Assembly (NCBI RefSeq): GCF_002068095.1
Contig: NZ_LWIG01000026.1
Coordinates: forward strand, 187,857-251,856
Length of the DNA: 64,000 bases
Reading direction: 5' to 3'
From: Bradyrhizobium sacchari
Lineage (GTDB): Bacteria > Pseudomonadota > Alphaproteobacteria > Rhizobiales > Xanthobacteraceae
The notes under the pieces were generated by a model. It saw only the letters and a program-made list of their open reading frames with translations. It was not told where the DNA came from and did no database searches. Both the position numbers and the translations under genes were made by a program. Numbering within the stretch: position 1 is the first letter of the stretch; each line of letters starts with the position of its first letter. Of the stretch, positions 25,532 to 34,339 are shown in pieces.

Positions 25532-25651
25532 ATGAGCAAAGAGCCCCAGACCTCATTCGACGTGCAGGACGACCTCCGCACCGATTACGCCCTGATCGCC
25601 ACGGGCGTTGGGGCGGCGCTGGTTGCGCTGGTCTACCTCCTGCTGGTCTGA
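25532..25651 (+). CDS. 39-residue single-helix membrane peptide
   Basis: ATG 25532 to TGA 25651: a polar N-terminus MSKEPQTSFDVQDDLRTDY followed by one membrane helix (ALIATGVGAALVALVYLLLV). The clean amphipathic-then-hydrophobic layout is typical of small inner-membrane proteins, and it stands alone in a spacer. No clear ribosome-binding site. The following 290 bases before dnaB hold nothing else I can name. Confidence 0.5.
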   Translation: MSKEPQTSFDVQDDLRTDYALIATGVGAALVALVYLLLV

Positions 25652-25942
25652 AACCGAGCCGAAGACGGCCTGCGCACGTCATTTCGCGCGCCTCCAGATA
25701 GGTCTGCGGGCCAATCCATAAGGTTCATGATCGCAGGATTATTCCATGGCGCGGTCCCGGCCGCCCCGGGGCGGGCGAGTTCCGCCAAAATCCGTCAAGC
25801 GCGGCGCATGCTGCGGCTGCTAATCATCCACCATTTTAACTGAGCGGTTGATAGCGGACAGCTTTCGCTTCCGCTTTGGCGTGAGGCGGCGCTTTATCCC
25901 GGCCCCGCATACGCCCAAGAAAATTGCTAAGCACGTCCGACC

Positions 25943-27454
25943 ATGGCCCTGACTGATTCGAACGTTCTCAAACTCGCGCCCGAAGCCGGCACTCCCGCCT
26001 ATCGGAGCGCGCCGCATAATATCGAGGCGGAACAGAGCCTTCTGGGCGCGATCCTGGTCAACAACGATGCCTTCTACCGCGTTTCCGACTTCCTGGAGGC
26101 GAAGCATTTCTTCGAGCCGCTGCACCAAACCATCTTCGAGACTGCCGGCAGCCTGATCCGGATGGGCAAGATCGCCACGCCTGTCACGCTGAAGACGTTC
26201 CTGCCCGCCGATACCGATGTCTGGGGCATGACCATCGGGCAATATCTGGCGCGGCTCGCCGCCGAAGCGACCACCATCATCAACGCCCAGGACTACGGCC
26301 GCACCATCTACGACCTGTCGCTGAGACGCGACCTGATCGGCATCGGCGAGGACATGGTCAACGTGGCCTACGACGCGCCGGTCGACTTCCAGCCGCGGGC
26401 TCAGATCGAGGACGCTGAGCGCAAGCTCTACGAACTCGCCGAGTCCGGCCGTTATGACGGCGGCTTCCAGAAATTCTCGCAGGCGTTGGCGGTCGCCGTC
26501 GACCTCGCGGCAAAGGCGTTCCAGCGCGACGGAAAGCTGTCGGGCATTTCGACGGGCATGCGCGACCTCGACACCAAGATGGGCGGCCTGCAGCATTCCG
26601 ACCTGATCATCGTCGCGGGACGTCCCGGTATGGGCAAGACGTCACTGGCGACCAACATCGCCTACAACGTCGCCAAGGCCTACGTCCCGGAACTCCAGGC
26701 CGACGGCACCACGAAGGCCGCCAATGGCGGCGTCATCGGCTTCTTCTCCTGCGAAATGTCGGCCGACCAGCTCGCCACGCGTATCGTGGCCGAGCGCACC
26801 GGCGTTCCCTCCTCCCACATCCGCCGCGGCGGCATCTCGGAAGCCGATTTCGAAAAGATCCGGGAGGTCTCGATCGAGCTGCAATCGCTGCCGTTCTATG
26901 TCGACGCCACCGGCGGCCTGTCGATCGCACAGCTGATGGCACGCGCGCGCCGGCTGAAGCGTCAGAAGGGCCTCGATCTCCTCGTGATCGACTACATCCA
27001 GCTGCTGTCGGGCTCGGGCAAGCGCGCCAGCGACAGCCGCGTGCAGGAAATCACGGAGATCACCACCAGCCTGAAGGCGCTCGCCAAGGAGCTCAACGTT
27101 CCCGTGATCGCGCTGTCGCAGCTCTCGCGCCAGGTGGAATCGCGCGACGACAAGCGTCCGCAGCTCTCGGACCTGCGTGAATCCGGCTCGATCGAGCAGG
27201 ACGCCGACGTCGTGCTGTTCGTTTACCGCGAGGAATATTACCTCGCGATGAAGGAGCCCCGTCCGGGCACGCCTGAACACGAGAAGTGGCAGCTGGACAT
27301 GAGTCTTGCGCACGGAAAAGCCGAGGTCATTATCGGCAAGCAGCGCCACGGCCCGACGGGTACCGTCGATCTGGCGTTCGAAGCCTCGGTCACGCGGTTC
27401 GGCGACCTCGCGCCGGACAGTCAATTGCCGGCTCGCGGCGGCAACGACTACTGA
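25943..27454 (+). CDS. dnaB: Replicative DNA helicase
   Basis: Hexameric helicase that unwinds DNA at the replication fork. 503 residues: N-terminal DnaB domain with PHNIEAEQSLLGAILVNNDA, then the RecA-like ATPase with Walker A GRPGMGKTSLATNIAYN, GFFSCEMSADQLATRI, Walker B LDLLVIDYIQLL, QEITEITTSLKALAKEL and LSDLRESGSIEQDADVV. Followed 40 bases later by alr, a common pairing. Confidence 0.97.
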   Translation: MALTDSNVLKLAPEAGTPAYRSAPHNIEAEQSLLGAILVNNDAFYRVSDFLEAKHFFEPLHQTIFETAGSLIRMGKIATPVTLKTFLPADTDVWGMTIGQYLARLAAEATTIINAQDYGRTIYDLSLRRDLIGIGEDMVNVAYDAPVDFQPRAQIEDAERKLYELAESGRYDGGFQKFSQALAVAVDLAAKAFQRDGKLSGISTGMRDLDTKMGGLQHSDLIIVAGRPGMGKTSLATNIAYNVAKAYVPELQADGTTKAANGGVIGFFSCEMSADQLATRIVAERTGVPSSHIRRGGISEADFEKIREVSIELQSLPFYVDATGGLSIAQLMARARRLKRQKGLDLLVIDYIQLLSGSGKRASDSRVQEITEITTSLKALAKELNVPVIALSQLSRQVESRDDKRPQLSDLRESGSIEQDADVVLFVYREEYYLAMKEPRPGTPEHEKWQLDMSLAHGKAEVIIGKQRHGPTGTVDLAFEASVTRFGDLAPDSQLPARGGNDY

Positions 27455-27494
27455 GTTCCTTGAACCGGACCGGCCTCTTGCGTAAAACGGCGCC

Positions 27495-28769
27495 ATGACA
27501 ATGGCGTCCGACCCGAAAATGAACCCGCGATCCGGTCTTCTCTCCGCGGAGGCCAATCAGGCCGCCGCGCTCGCGGCCTACGGCGGCGTGCTCACCGTCG
27601 ATCTCGACGCGATCATCGCCAACTGGCGCAAGCTCGAGAAGACGGCGGTGCCGGCCGAATGTTCCGCGGTGATCAAGGCCGACGCCTATGGCTGCGGTGC
27701 CGAGCAGGTCGCACGCGCGCTGAGCAAAGCAGGCTGCAGGACCTTCTTCGTCGCCACCATCGAGGAAGCGCGCAAGGTGCGCGCGGCCGTGCCGGAGCCC
27801 ACGATCTACGTGCTCGGCGGCTATTTCCAGAACACCGGCGAGCATTACGCGCAGATCAACTGCCGGCCTGTGATCGGCGATCTCAACGAGCTCGCCGAAT
27901 GGGACGTGTTCTGTCGCCGCACCGGCTGGAACGGCGGCGCCGCGATCCACATCGACACCGGCATGAACCGGCTCGGCCTGACGCTGTCGGAAGCACAGGC
28001 CATCATTCCCCGCATCAACGCTGGCGATCACGGCATCACGCTGGTGATGAGCCACCTGGTCTCGGCCGAGCAGCTCAACAGCCCCGTCAATGCCAAGCAG
28101 CTCGCTGCCTTCCGCGCCATCGCCAGCGAATTCTCCGGCGTGCCGGCGGCGCTCGCCAATTCCTCCGGCATCTTCCTTGGCGCGCCGTTCCAATTCGACC
28201 TGGTGCGGCCGGGCGCAGCGCTCTATGGCGTCAATCCGACCCCGGAGGCCGACAATCCGATGCAGCCGGTCGTCGACCTCAAGGCGCGCATCGTGCAGAT
28301 CCGCAATGTCGAGCGCGGCGAGAGCGTCGGCTATGGCGGCACCTGGACCGCACGGCGGCCGACCAAGCTCGCGATCATCGCGGTCGGCTATGCCGACGGC
28401 TATTTCCGCGCCGCCAGCTCCAACGACGGCACGCGCGGCGCCGAGGTGATCGTCGCGGGCAAACGTTGCCCGGTCGCGGGCCGCGTCTCCATGGACCTGA
28501 TCGCGATCGACATCACCGACCTGGCCCCGAACGCAGCGCGGCGCGGCCACATGGTGACCCTGCTCGGCGAAGGCATCACCGTCGACGAGCTCGCGCATCA
28601 TTTCGGCACCATCGGCTATGAGGTGCTGACCAGCCTCGGCCATCGCTATGCCCGCGTCTACAAGGGCGGCAACGTGGTCGAGCCGCTGGCAAAGCCGGCG
28701 ACGGCAGCCGAGCAGCCGCCCTCACCGCCGCCGATGGAGCAGCCTGCTCCGCCGCCGCTGCCGAGCTGA
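27495..28769 (+). CDS. alr: Alanine racemase
   Basis: PLP enzyme that makes D-alanine for peptidoglycan. 424 residues. The PLP lysine is K61 in SAVIKADAYGCG, and the opposing catalytic tyrosine is Y280 in GESVGYGGTW. HIDTGMNRLG, NSSGIFLG and GRVSMDLIAID are also family motifs. The last 30 residues are an unusual Pro-rich tail (EQPPSPPPMEQPAPPPLPS) beyond the normal end near VYKGG. Confidence 0.95.
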   Translation: MTMASDPKMNPRSGLLSAEANQAAALAAYGGVLTVDLDAIIANWRKLEKTAVPAECSAVIKADAYGCGAEQVARALSKAGCRTFFVATIEEARKVRAAVPEPTIYVLGGYFQNTGEHYAQINCRPVIGDLNELAEWDVFCRRTGWNGGAAIHIDTGMNRLGLTLSEAQAIIPRINAGDHGITLVMSHLVSAEQLNSPVNAKQLAAFRAIASEFSGVPAALANSSGIFLGAPFQFDLVRPGAALYGVNPTPEADNPMQPVVDLKARIVQIRNVERGESVGYGGTWTARRPTKLAIIAVGYADGYFRAASSNDGTRGAEVIVAGKRCPVAGRVSMDLIAIDITDLAPNAARRGHMVTLLGEGITVDELAHHFGTIGYEVLTSLGHRYARVYKGGNVVEPLAKPATAAEQPPSPPPMEQPAPPPLPS

Positions 28770-28780
28770 GCACGCTCCCA

Positions 28781-28920
28781 TGCCCCGGACGCAGCGCAGC
28801 GCTCCCCCGGCGATGCAAAGCATCGCCCGATTCAGCGATGCGCTGCAGAGCCGGGCCCCCTCTCTACAGCGTACCGTGTCGCCTTCTGGATCCCGGCTCG
28901 CGGCGCGCGTCCGGGACACG
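28781..28920. repeat. Composite palindromic repeat, family A relative
   Basis: About 140 bases flanked by TGCCCCGGACGC at the left and GCGCGTCCGGGACAC at the right. Inside are GCGATGCAAAGCATCGC (a GATGCAAAGCATC hairpin shared with the family A elements) and several GC-rich inverted stretches. It fills the space between the convergent alr and Cys-rich protein genes. Confidence 0.7.
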
Positions 28921-28924
28921 AGGC

Positions 28925-29146
28925 CTACTTCTTCTTCCTGCTGTCCAGCGCCGCCTTGCAGGTCGCGCTGAGCTGATCGCGCTTGGCATTCAGACAGGCG
29001 ACGATGCCGCTGCCCGGCGCGATGCCGGCGCAGAATTTGTCATAGTCCGCCTTGCACGCGCCGCGGGTTTCGGCCGACTGTGCCGAAGTGGCCCCGGAGA
29101 ACGCGACGACGAATGCAATGGCAGCAAAGCTCAACAACTTGGACAT
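28925..29146 (-). CDS. Small secreted cysteine-rich protein
   Basis: 73 residues: signal peptide to about residue 25 (ATSAQSAE), then one copy of a four-cysteine unit, CKADYDKFCAGIAPGSGIVA with CLNAKRDQLSATC, resembling the cysteine-rich repeat of the GLG1 family (PF00839). Such small periplasmic proteins are common in rhizobia; function unknown. Divergent from the exonuclease gene with only 40 bases between starts. Confidence 0.78.
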   Translation of the reverse strand: MSKLLSFAAIAFVVAFSGATSAQSAETRGACKADYDKFCAGIAPGSGIVACLNAKRDQLSATCKAALDSRKKK

Positions 29147-29186
29147 TGTATCTCCGGTGACGGAAGGCGGGAGCCGGTAGCTCTAC

Positions 29187-29963
29187 ATGAAGATCGCGAC
29201 ATTCAACATCAACAACGTCAACCGCCGCCTGCCCAATCTGTTGGCATGGCTGCGCGCGGCAAAGCCCGATGTCGTCGCGCTTCAGGAGTTGAAGGCAAGT
29301 GATGGCGAATTTCCGGCGTCAGCCATCGAAAAGGCCGGCTACGGCGCGGTGTGGCGTGGACAAAAAACATGGAACGGCGTCGCCATCCTCGCCCGCAACG
29401 CCGAGCCGGTGCTCACCCGCGATCGCCTGCCGGGAAAGCCTGATGATCTCGAAGCCCGCTACATCGAGGCCGCCGTACGCGGCGTCATCGTCACCAGCAT
29501 CTACCTGCCCAACGGCAATCCGCAGCCGGGCCCGAAATTCGAGCACAAGCTCGACTGGTTCGCGCGGCTCAGGCGCCACGCCAAAACCTTCATCAAGCAG
29601 GATCTGCCTGTGGTGCTCGCCGGCGACTACAACGTGGCACCGACGGAGATCGACATCTATCCAACGCGCTCATGGGACAAGGATGCCCTGATCCAGCCGA
29701 AGAGCCGCGCGGCCTTTGCCTCGCTGATCGAACAAGGCTGGTGCGATGCGATCCGCACGCTGCATCCGGACAAACGCATCTACACGTTCTGGGATTACAA
29801 GCGGAACCGCTGGCCGCGCGATGCGGGCCTCAGGCTCGATCATCTCCTGCTCAGCCCTGCCCTCGTCTCACGGCTGGCCAAGGCAGGTGTCGACAAGAAG
29901 GAGCGCGGGGAGGACGGCGCGAGCGATCATGCGCCGGCGTGGGTGGTGTTGAAGGACCGATGA
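29187..29963 (+). CDS. Exonuclease III family AP endonuclease
   Basis: 258 residues of the endonuclease/exonuclease/phosphatase fold, acting in base-excision repair. MKIATFNINNVNRRLPNLLAW, LQELK (catalytic Glu), YLPNGNP, VLAGDYNVAP (Asp/Asn), LRLDHLL and SDHAPAWVVL (final His) are the expected XthA motifs in order. More than one xth paralogue is usual in this group. Confidence 0.9.
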   Translation: MKIATFNINNVNRRLPNLLAWLRAAKPDVVALQELKASDGEFPASAIEKAGYGAVWRGQKTWNGVAILARNAEPVLTRDRLPGKPDDLEARYIEAAVRGVIVTSIYLPNGNPQPGPKFEHKLDWFARLRRHAKTFIKQDLPVVLAGDYNVAPTEIDIYPTRSWDKDALIQPKSRAAFASLIEQGWCDAIRTLHPDKRIYTFWDYKRNRWPRDAGLRLDHLLLSPALVSRLAKAGVDKKERGEDGASDHAPAWVVLKDR

Positions 29964-29973
29964 CTACGCCCGA

Positions 29974-30789
29974 TCACCGCCCGTAATAATCCTGCACGGT
30001 GTCCCACGCCGCCTTTTGCAGCAGCTGCGTCGTCTCCGCATCGAGCCCCATGTTGTAGGAATTGCCGACCGGCGAGCGGCCGGTCAGCGCGGCGAACGTC
30101 ACGCAGGCGGACAGATACGTGCCTGCCGGACTCGGATGCCGCTTGTCCGGGGCATACAGGTTGAGCTCGGGCACAAGCTTGCGCACGCGCGCGAAAGCGA
30201 GGCCGGCGGGAATGACGAGCGCGTCATTGGCGTTGCCGGCAATGGTGTAGGCCTCGGCCAATCCTTCCGTCATCTCCGGCTTGTCGGCGTAAGCCCAGGA
30301 CATGAACAGCACCGGCCGCATGCCGTGGGCGCGGACGATGTCGCTGTCCTTTTTCGCGAAGCTCGTGAACGCGTCCTTCAATTGCGGATGGATCGGGCAC
30401 TGGCTGCAATCCATCATGACGACGGCTTCGAACTGCTTGCCCGGCTTGTTGAAGATCACGACGTTCTGCTCGTCGAAGGAATAGGCGCCGATCCCGCCCG
30501 GCCGCAGCAGATTGTCCATGTCGTGCCAGTCGAGGCCGGAGCCGCCGATCGTGACCATGGTGTTGCGATAGGCCGCCTTGTTCTCGGCATCGGCTGCCCG
30601 CTCCATGAAGGTGAGATGCCCGGGCATGCCGTTGTTGTAGTAGAAGAAGCTGTTGCCGACGAACAGCGCCGCCTTGGGGAAGTCAGGTCCGAGCGAAGTG
30701 ACCTTCGGCTTGGTCTGCGCCTGTGCATTGAAGCCGGCTGCAACGGCCAGACACATTGCGAGCATCACTCGCGCAAAAGGACGCATCAT
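29974..30789 (-). CDS. Secreted SGNH-like hydrolase
   Basis: 271 residues with a signal peptide (ending AGFNAQAQ). After it comes LFVGNSFFYYNNGMPGHL, in which GNS probably provides the nucleophile, and near the end APDKRHPSPAGTYLSAC provides the Asp-x-x-His pair of SGNH/GDSL esterases. The middle contains VVMMDCSQCP and VLFMSWAYADKP. Start ATG 30789 follows GGGGAGGAAA. Substrate unknown; extracellular or periplasmic. The assignment is by motif logic. Confidence 0.68.
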   Translation of the reverse strand: MMRPFARVMLAMCLAVAAGFNAQAQTKPKVTSLGPDFPKAALFVGNSFFYYNNGMPGHLTFMERAADAENKAAYRNTMVTIGGSGLDWHDMDNLLRPGGIGAYSFDEQNVVIFNKPGKQFEAVVMMDCSQCPIHPQLKDAFTSFAKKDSDIVRAHGMRPVLFMSWAYADKPEMTEGLAEAYTIAGNANDALVIPAGLAFARVRKLVPELNLYAPDKRHPSPAGTYLSACVTFAALTGRSPVGNSYNMGLDAETTQLLQKAAWDTVQDYYGR

Positions 30790-30888
30790 GGGTTTCCTCC
30801 CCTTTTTCTAGAGGCGGAAACAAACCAGCTTTTCAAGATGGCCTCAAGAGGACGGTAGCGCAGCAGGGGCTGCGCGCGTCTGCGTTGC

Positions 30889-31257
30889 TCACCACAGATT
30901 CTTGCCGTCGATCATGTTCACCGGCACGGCGTCGAGATCGAAATCGTCGAACAGACGCGCGTTCACCGCGACCTTGGGATTCTCGAAGTCGGGCTTGCCG
31001 CTCGACCAGTCCGGCGATTCCGAATAGGTGCCGCAGCCGCAACTGGCGCAGAAATGATGTTTGACTGTGCGGCTGCCCCAGAGATAGGTCGCGACATTGT
31101 CCGCCGGTGACAGCAGGCGAAACTGCGCCGGCGTGTAGTATGCCCACAGCGCGCCGCGCTTGGCGCAGAGCGAACATGTGCAGCGCGTGACGCTCGAGGG
31201 CGCCTCCGTCACCTCGAACACCGTCTCACCGCAATGACAGCTTGCCTCGATCGGCAT
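30889..31257 (-). CDS. GFA/CENP-V family zinc protein
   Basis: 122 residues with the expected zinc-binding cysteines: ASCHCGETVFEV, TRCTCSLCAKRG and HFCASCGCGTYSE. Proteins of this family are annotated as glutathione-dependent formaldehyde-activating enzymes, but that activity is established only for few members. Monocistronic by position. Confidence 0.88.
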   Translation of the reverse strand: MPIEASCHCGETVFEVTEAPSSVTRCTCSLCAKRGALWAYYTPAQFRLLSPADNVATYLWGSRTVKHHFCASCGCGTYSESPDWSSGKPDFENPKVAVNARLFDDFDLDAVPVNMIDGKNLW

Positions 31258-31537
31258 GACCCGCTCTCCCCATTTGTCAGGAGGTGGTCGTAGCCGGCCT
31301 CTGCTGCCAACATGCTGTCAGCAGCAAGTCTTGTCCTCGCACTTCGCGTGGCCCGGGTCAGCGGCCTTCCGGGGCGGGCCAACAAAAACATGAAAAAACA
31401 ACCCCATGCACAGTAGCCGCCCCTAGTTGATTCAATGACTAAGCGCCAGCCTTCGCGGAACAGGTCGAGCGTGCAGCGACCGCATCGCGGATACCGCCTG
31501 CCCCGGCTACACTCATCCGATTCCCGGAGCCCTGCTC

Positions 31538-32263
31538 GTGGCCTTTCTCTTCGTCCTCACCGTCGGCCTCATCGCCGGCACCATTTCCGGCATCGTCGGC
31601 ACCGGCTCATCGATCATGCTGATGCCGGTACTCGTCTATGCCTATGGGCCGAAGGAGGCCGTGCCGATCATGGCGGTGGCCTCCGTGATGGCGAATTTCT
31701 CGCGAATCCTGGCCTGGTGGCGCGAGGTCGACTGGCGGGCCTGCGCAGCCTATTCGGTCACGGGCATTCCGGCCGCCGCCCTCGGCGCGCGGACGCTGCT
31801 GGCCCTGCCCTCGCATGCCGTCGACCTGACCATTGGCATCTTCCTGATCGTGATGGTGCCGGTGCGGCACTGGCTGGCGCGGCACGACCTGAAGGCCAAT
31901 CTCTGGCATCTTGCGATCGGCGGCGCGGTCATCGGCTATCTCACCGGCATCGTGGTCTCGACCGGCCCGCTCAGCGTGCCGCTGTTCCTGTTCTATGGCC
32001 TGTCCAAGGGCGCCTTCCTGGCCACCGAAGCCGCCTCCTCGCTCGGCCTCTATTTCGCGAAATCAGTGACCTTCGAACGTTTCGGCGCGCTGACGGGCGA
32101 GGTGTTCGTCAAGGGCCTGATCGCGGGTGCCTCGCTGATGTCCGGCGCCTTCATCGCAAAACGCTTCGTGCTGCATCTCAAGCCGGAGGTGTTCCGCCTC
32201 TTGATGGACGCGATCATGATTGCGGCCGGGCTCTCGATGCTCTGGAATGCGGCGCAGCCGTAA
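31538..32263 (+). CDS. TauE/SafE family sulfite-type exporter
   Basis: 241-residue membrane protein, about eight helices in two repeats, each with the glycine-rich opening: VGLIAGTISGIVGTGSSIML and GYLTGIVVSTGPLSVPL. Start is GTG 31538 (MAFLFVLTVG). The family exports sulfite, sulfonates or related organic anions; substrate unknown. The 280-base spacer before it contains ATGAAAAAACAACCCCATGC, with an eight-codon start-to-stop frame, of no assigned role. Convergent with the GGDEF-EAL gene. Confidence 0.85.
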   Translation: MAFLFVLTVGLIAGTISGIVGTGSSIMLMPVLVYAYGPKEAVPIMAVASVMANFSRILAWWREVDWRACAAYSVTGIPAAALGARTLLALPSHAVDLTIGIFLIVMVPVRHWLARHDLKANLWHLAIGGAVIGYLTGIVVSTGPLSVPLFLFYGLSKGAFLATEAASSLGLYFAKSVTFERFGALTGEVFVKGLIAGASLMSGAFIAKRFVLHLKPEVFRLLMDAIMIAAGLSMLWNAAQP

Positions 32264-32272
32264 TCGCTGCGC

Positions 32273-34339
32273 TCAGGCGGCGAATTCGGGCGCGATCGAC
32301 GGGCTGTCGACGCGGACGCGATCTTCGGCAACCCGCCGCTGGAGCCCCTGCAGCACCGCCGCGAGCGGCTGCGGCCGCTGATAGAGGAAGCCCTGCCCGA
32401 ACCTCACGCCCATTTCGCGCATGGCCGCGGCTTGCTCGGGCCGCTCGATGCCTTCGGCAACCAGGGTCAATCCCAGCGTGCCCGCGAGCGAGGCAATGAC
32501 GCCGACGATCGCCTTGTCTTCCGCACTGTCGGGAATCTCGCTGATGAAGGCCTTGTCGATCTTGACCTTGTCGAGCGGAAACCGGCGCAGATGCGCGAGC
32601 GAAGAGTAGCCCGTGCCGAAATCGTCGAGTGCGATCGTGGCTCCCAGCCGCCGCAGCCGATGCAACGTCTCGGAGGCGCTGGCGATGTTGTTGATCAGCG
32701 AGCCCTCGGTGATCTCGAGCTCGAGCATCGATGCCGCGATGTCGAAGCGCGCGCACGTCGCGCGCAGCTCGGCGGCGAGCGAATGGTCGGCGAGCTCTGA
32801 CGGCGGCAGATTGATCGCGATCCTGATATCCGGCCTGCCAGCGGCGGCCAGGCGCTGCAGCGCCCGGCAGGCGTCGGTCAGCACATAGCGCGTCAGGCGG
32901 GCATTGTTGCCGCTGCGCTCGATCAGCGGCAGGAATTCGCCGGGACCGATCACGCCATGGTCGGGATGGCGCCAGCGGATGAGCGCCTCCAGGCCGACGA
33001 CGGCCGCGCTCTCGAGGTCGACCTGGCCTTGATACCAGACCTCGAACTGTCCCTCGGCAAAGCCCGCTGGAATGGCGAGCTCGAGATCCCTGCGGCGGCG
33101 ATAGTCGCGCTGGAGCGCTTCGTCCAGCACCGCGACGGTGCCGGGCGCCTTGCTCTTGGCATGGTAGAGCGCGATGTCGGCGAGTGCCGGCAGATGCGAC
33201 AATTCGGGATCGCCGGCGCGACGGACGGCAAGGCCGATGCTGGCGCGCGGCACAACCTGCTTGTCGTGCAGCCGGATCGGCTCGGAAATCGCATCCAGCA
33301 GTTGGCGCGCAAAGGCCTGCGCCGTCGCCTCGTTGCTGACCTCGGGGCGGATCACCACGAATTCGTCGCCGCCGAGACGCGCGACCCAGTCCTGCGGCTC
33401 GACCGCGTCACGAAGACGTTCGGAAATATGGACCAGGAACTTGTCGCCGGCATCATGGCCGAAGGTGTCGTTGATGCCCTTGAAATCGTCGAGATCGATG
33501 AAGCAGAAGGCGATCAGCGAGTCCGGCGAGCCGGCATCGCCACTCAAGGTCACCAGGCGCTCGGAGAGCGAGCGCCGATTGGGCAGTCCCGTGAGCGGAT
33601 CGTGCGATGCCATGTGGCCAAGCCGGTCGAGCGCGCCCGACGTCGTGTGCTGCATGGCGTTGAAGGCCCTCGCAAGCTGGCCGAATTCGTTCGACGATCT
33701 GATTTCGGCCGGATAGGCCCGGCCATCCTGCTTGCTGCGCTGGATCGCCGACATGATCGCGGCGAGCGGCCTGCCGATGAAGACGTTGGCCGAGATGCGT
33801 ATCGCCACCACGGTGGCGAGGGTTGCGAGCAGGCCGACGATGAGCAGCAGCAACAGCCGGCTGCCGGTGTCGGCATACACGGTCGTGTAGGAATAGGCGA
33901 TCGCGATGCGACCGGCCTGCACGGCGATGTTGCCGTTGCTGTACTTGATCGGACGCGAGACTTCCGCGACCGCCTGGTCCGAGGGGCGCGCCACCACGCG
34001 GGCAATCGCAGCGCCGGTGTCGTCATAGACGGCCGCCGCCGCGATGGTCTCGTCGTGCATGATCTCGTTGAGCACGCCCGTGACCTGGTCATAACGCATC
34101 TTCCAGAGGGGCTCGGCGATCAGCTCGGCGCGACTCTCGGCGGTGCGGGCAATGCGGGCGTCGAGCTGGCGGATCTGCGACCAGAAGCTCGTGGCCTCGA
34201 CGCCTGCGGACGCGAGCAATTGCACCAGCAGCAGGACCGGCACGGTGGCCCATATCATCGCACCAACGACCGAGCGCAAGCGCCGCGGCGCGCCTTGCGC
34301 GTTGCGATCCGGACCGGTCATCGCCTCACCCTCGCGCAT
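32273..34339 (-). CDS. Membrane GGDEF-EAL cyclic-di-GMP signalling protein
   Basis: 688 residues from ATG 34339, which overlaps the stop of the upstream binding-protein gene (TGATG); an ATG at 34321 is an alternative. Order: membrane helix 1 (about 28-46), periplasmic region of about 115 residues (47-161), helix 2 (162-183), HAMP-like linker (184-235), GGDEF domain with intact RLGGDEF at 323-327, EAL domain with EALIRWRHPD at 451 and DDFGTGYSSLAHLRRFPLDK. Both catalytic motifs look complete. The usual RxxD inhibitory site is altered: E314 replaces the Arg in EPQD. Whether it makes or degrades c-di-GMP probably depends on the coupled periplasmic protein. Confidence 0.9.
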   Translation of the reverse strand: MREGEAMTGPDRNAQGAPRRLRSVVGAMIWATVPVLLLVQLLASAGVEATSFWSQIRQLDARIARTAESRAELIAEPLWKMRYDQVTGVLNEIMHDETIAAAAVYDDTGAAIARVVARPSDQAVAEVSRPIKYSNGNIAVQAGRIAIAYSYTTVYADTGSRLLLLLIVGLLATLATVVAIRISANVFIGRPLAAIMSAIQRSKQDGRAYPAEIRSSNEFGQLARAFNAMQHTTSGALDRLGHMASHDPLTGLPNRRSLSERLVTLSGDAGSPDSLIAFCFIDLDDFKGINDTFGHDAGDKFLVHISERLRDAVEPQDWVARLGGDEFVVIRPEVSNEATAQAFARQLLDAISEPIRLHDKQVVPRASIGLAVRRAGDPELSHLPALADIALYHAKSKAPGTVAVLDEALQRDYRRRRDLELAIPAGFAEGQFEVWYQGQVDLESAAVVGLEALIRWRHPDHGVIGPGEFLPLIERSGNNARLTRYVLTDACRALQRLAAAGRPDIRIAINLPPSELADHSLAAELRATCARFDIAASMLELEITEGSLINNIASASETLHRLRRLGATIALDDFGTGYSSLAHLRRFPLDKVKIDKAFISEIPDSAEDKAIVGVIASLAGTLGLTLVAEGIERPEQAAAMREMGVRFGQGFLYQRPQPLAAVLQGLQRRVAEDRVRVDSPSIAPEFAA

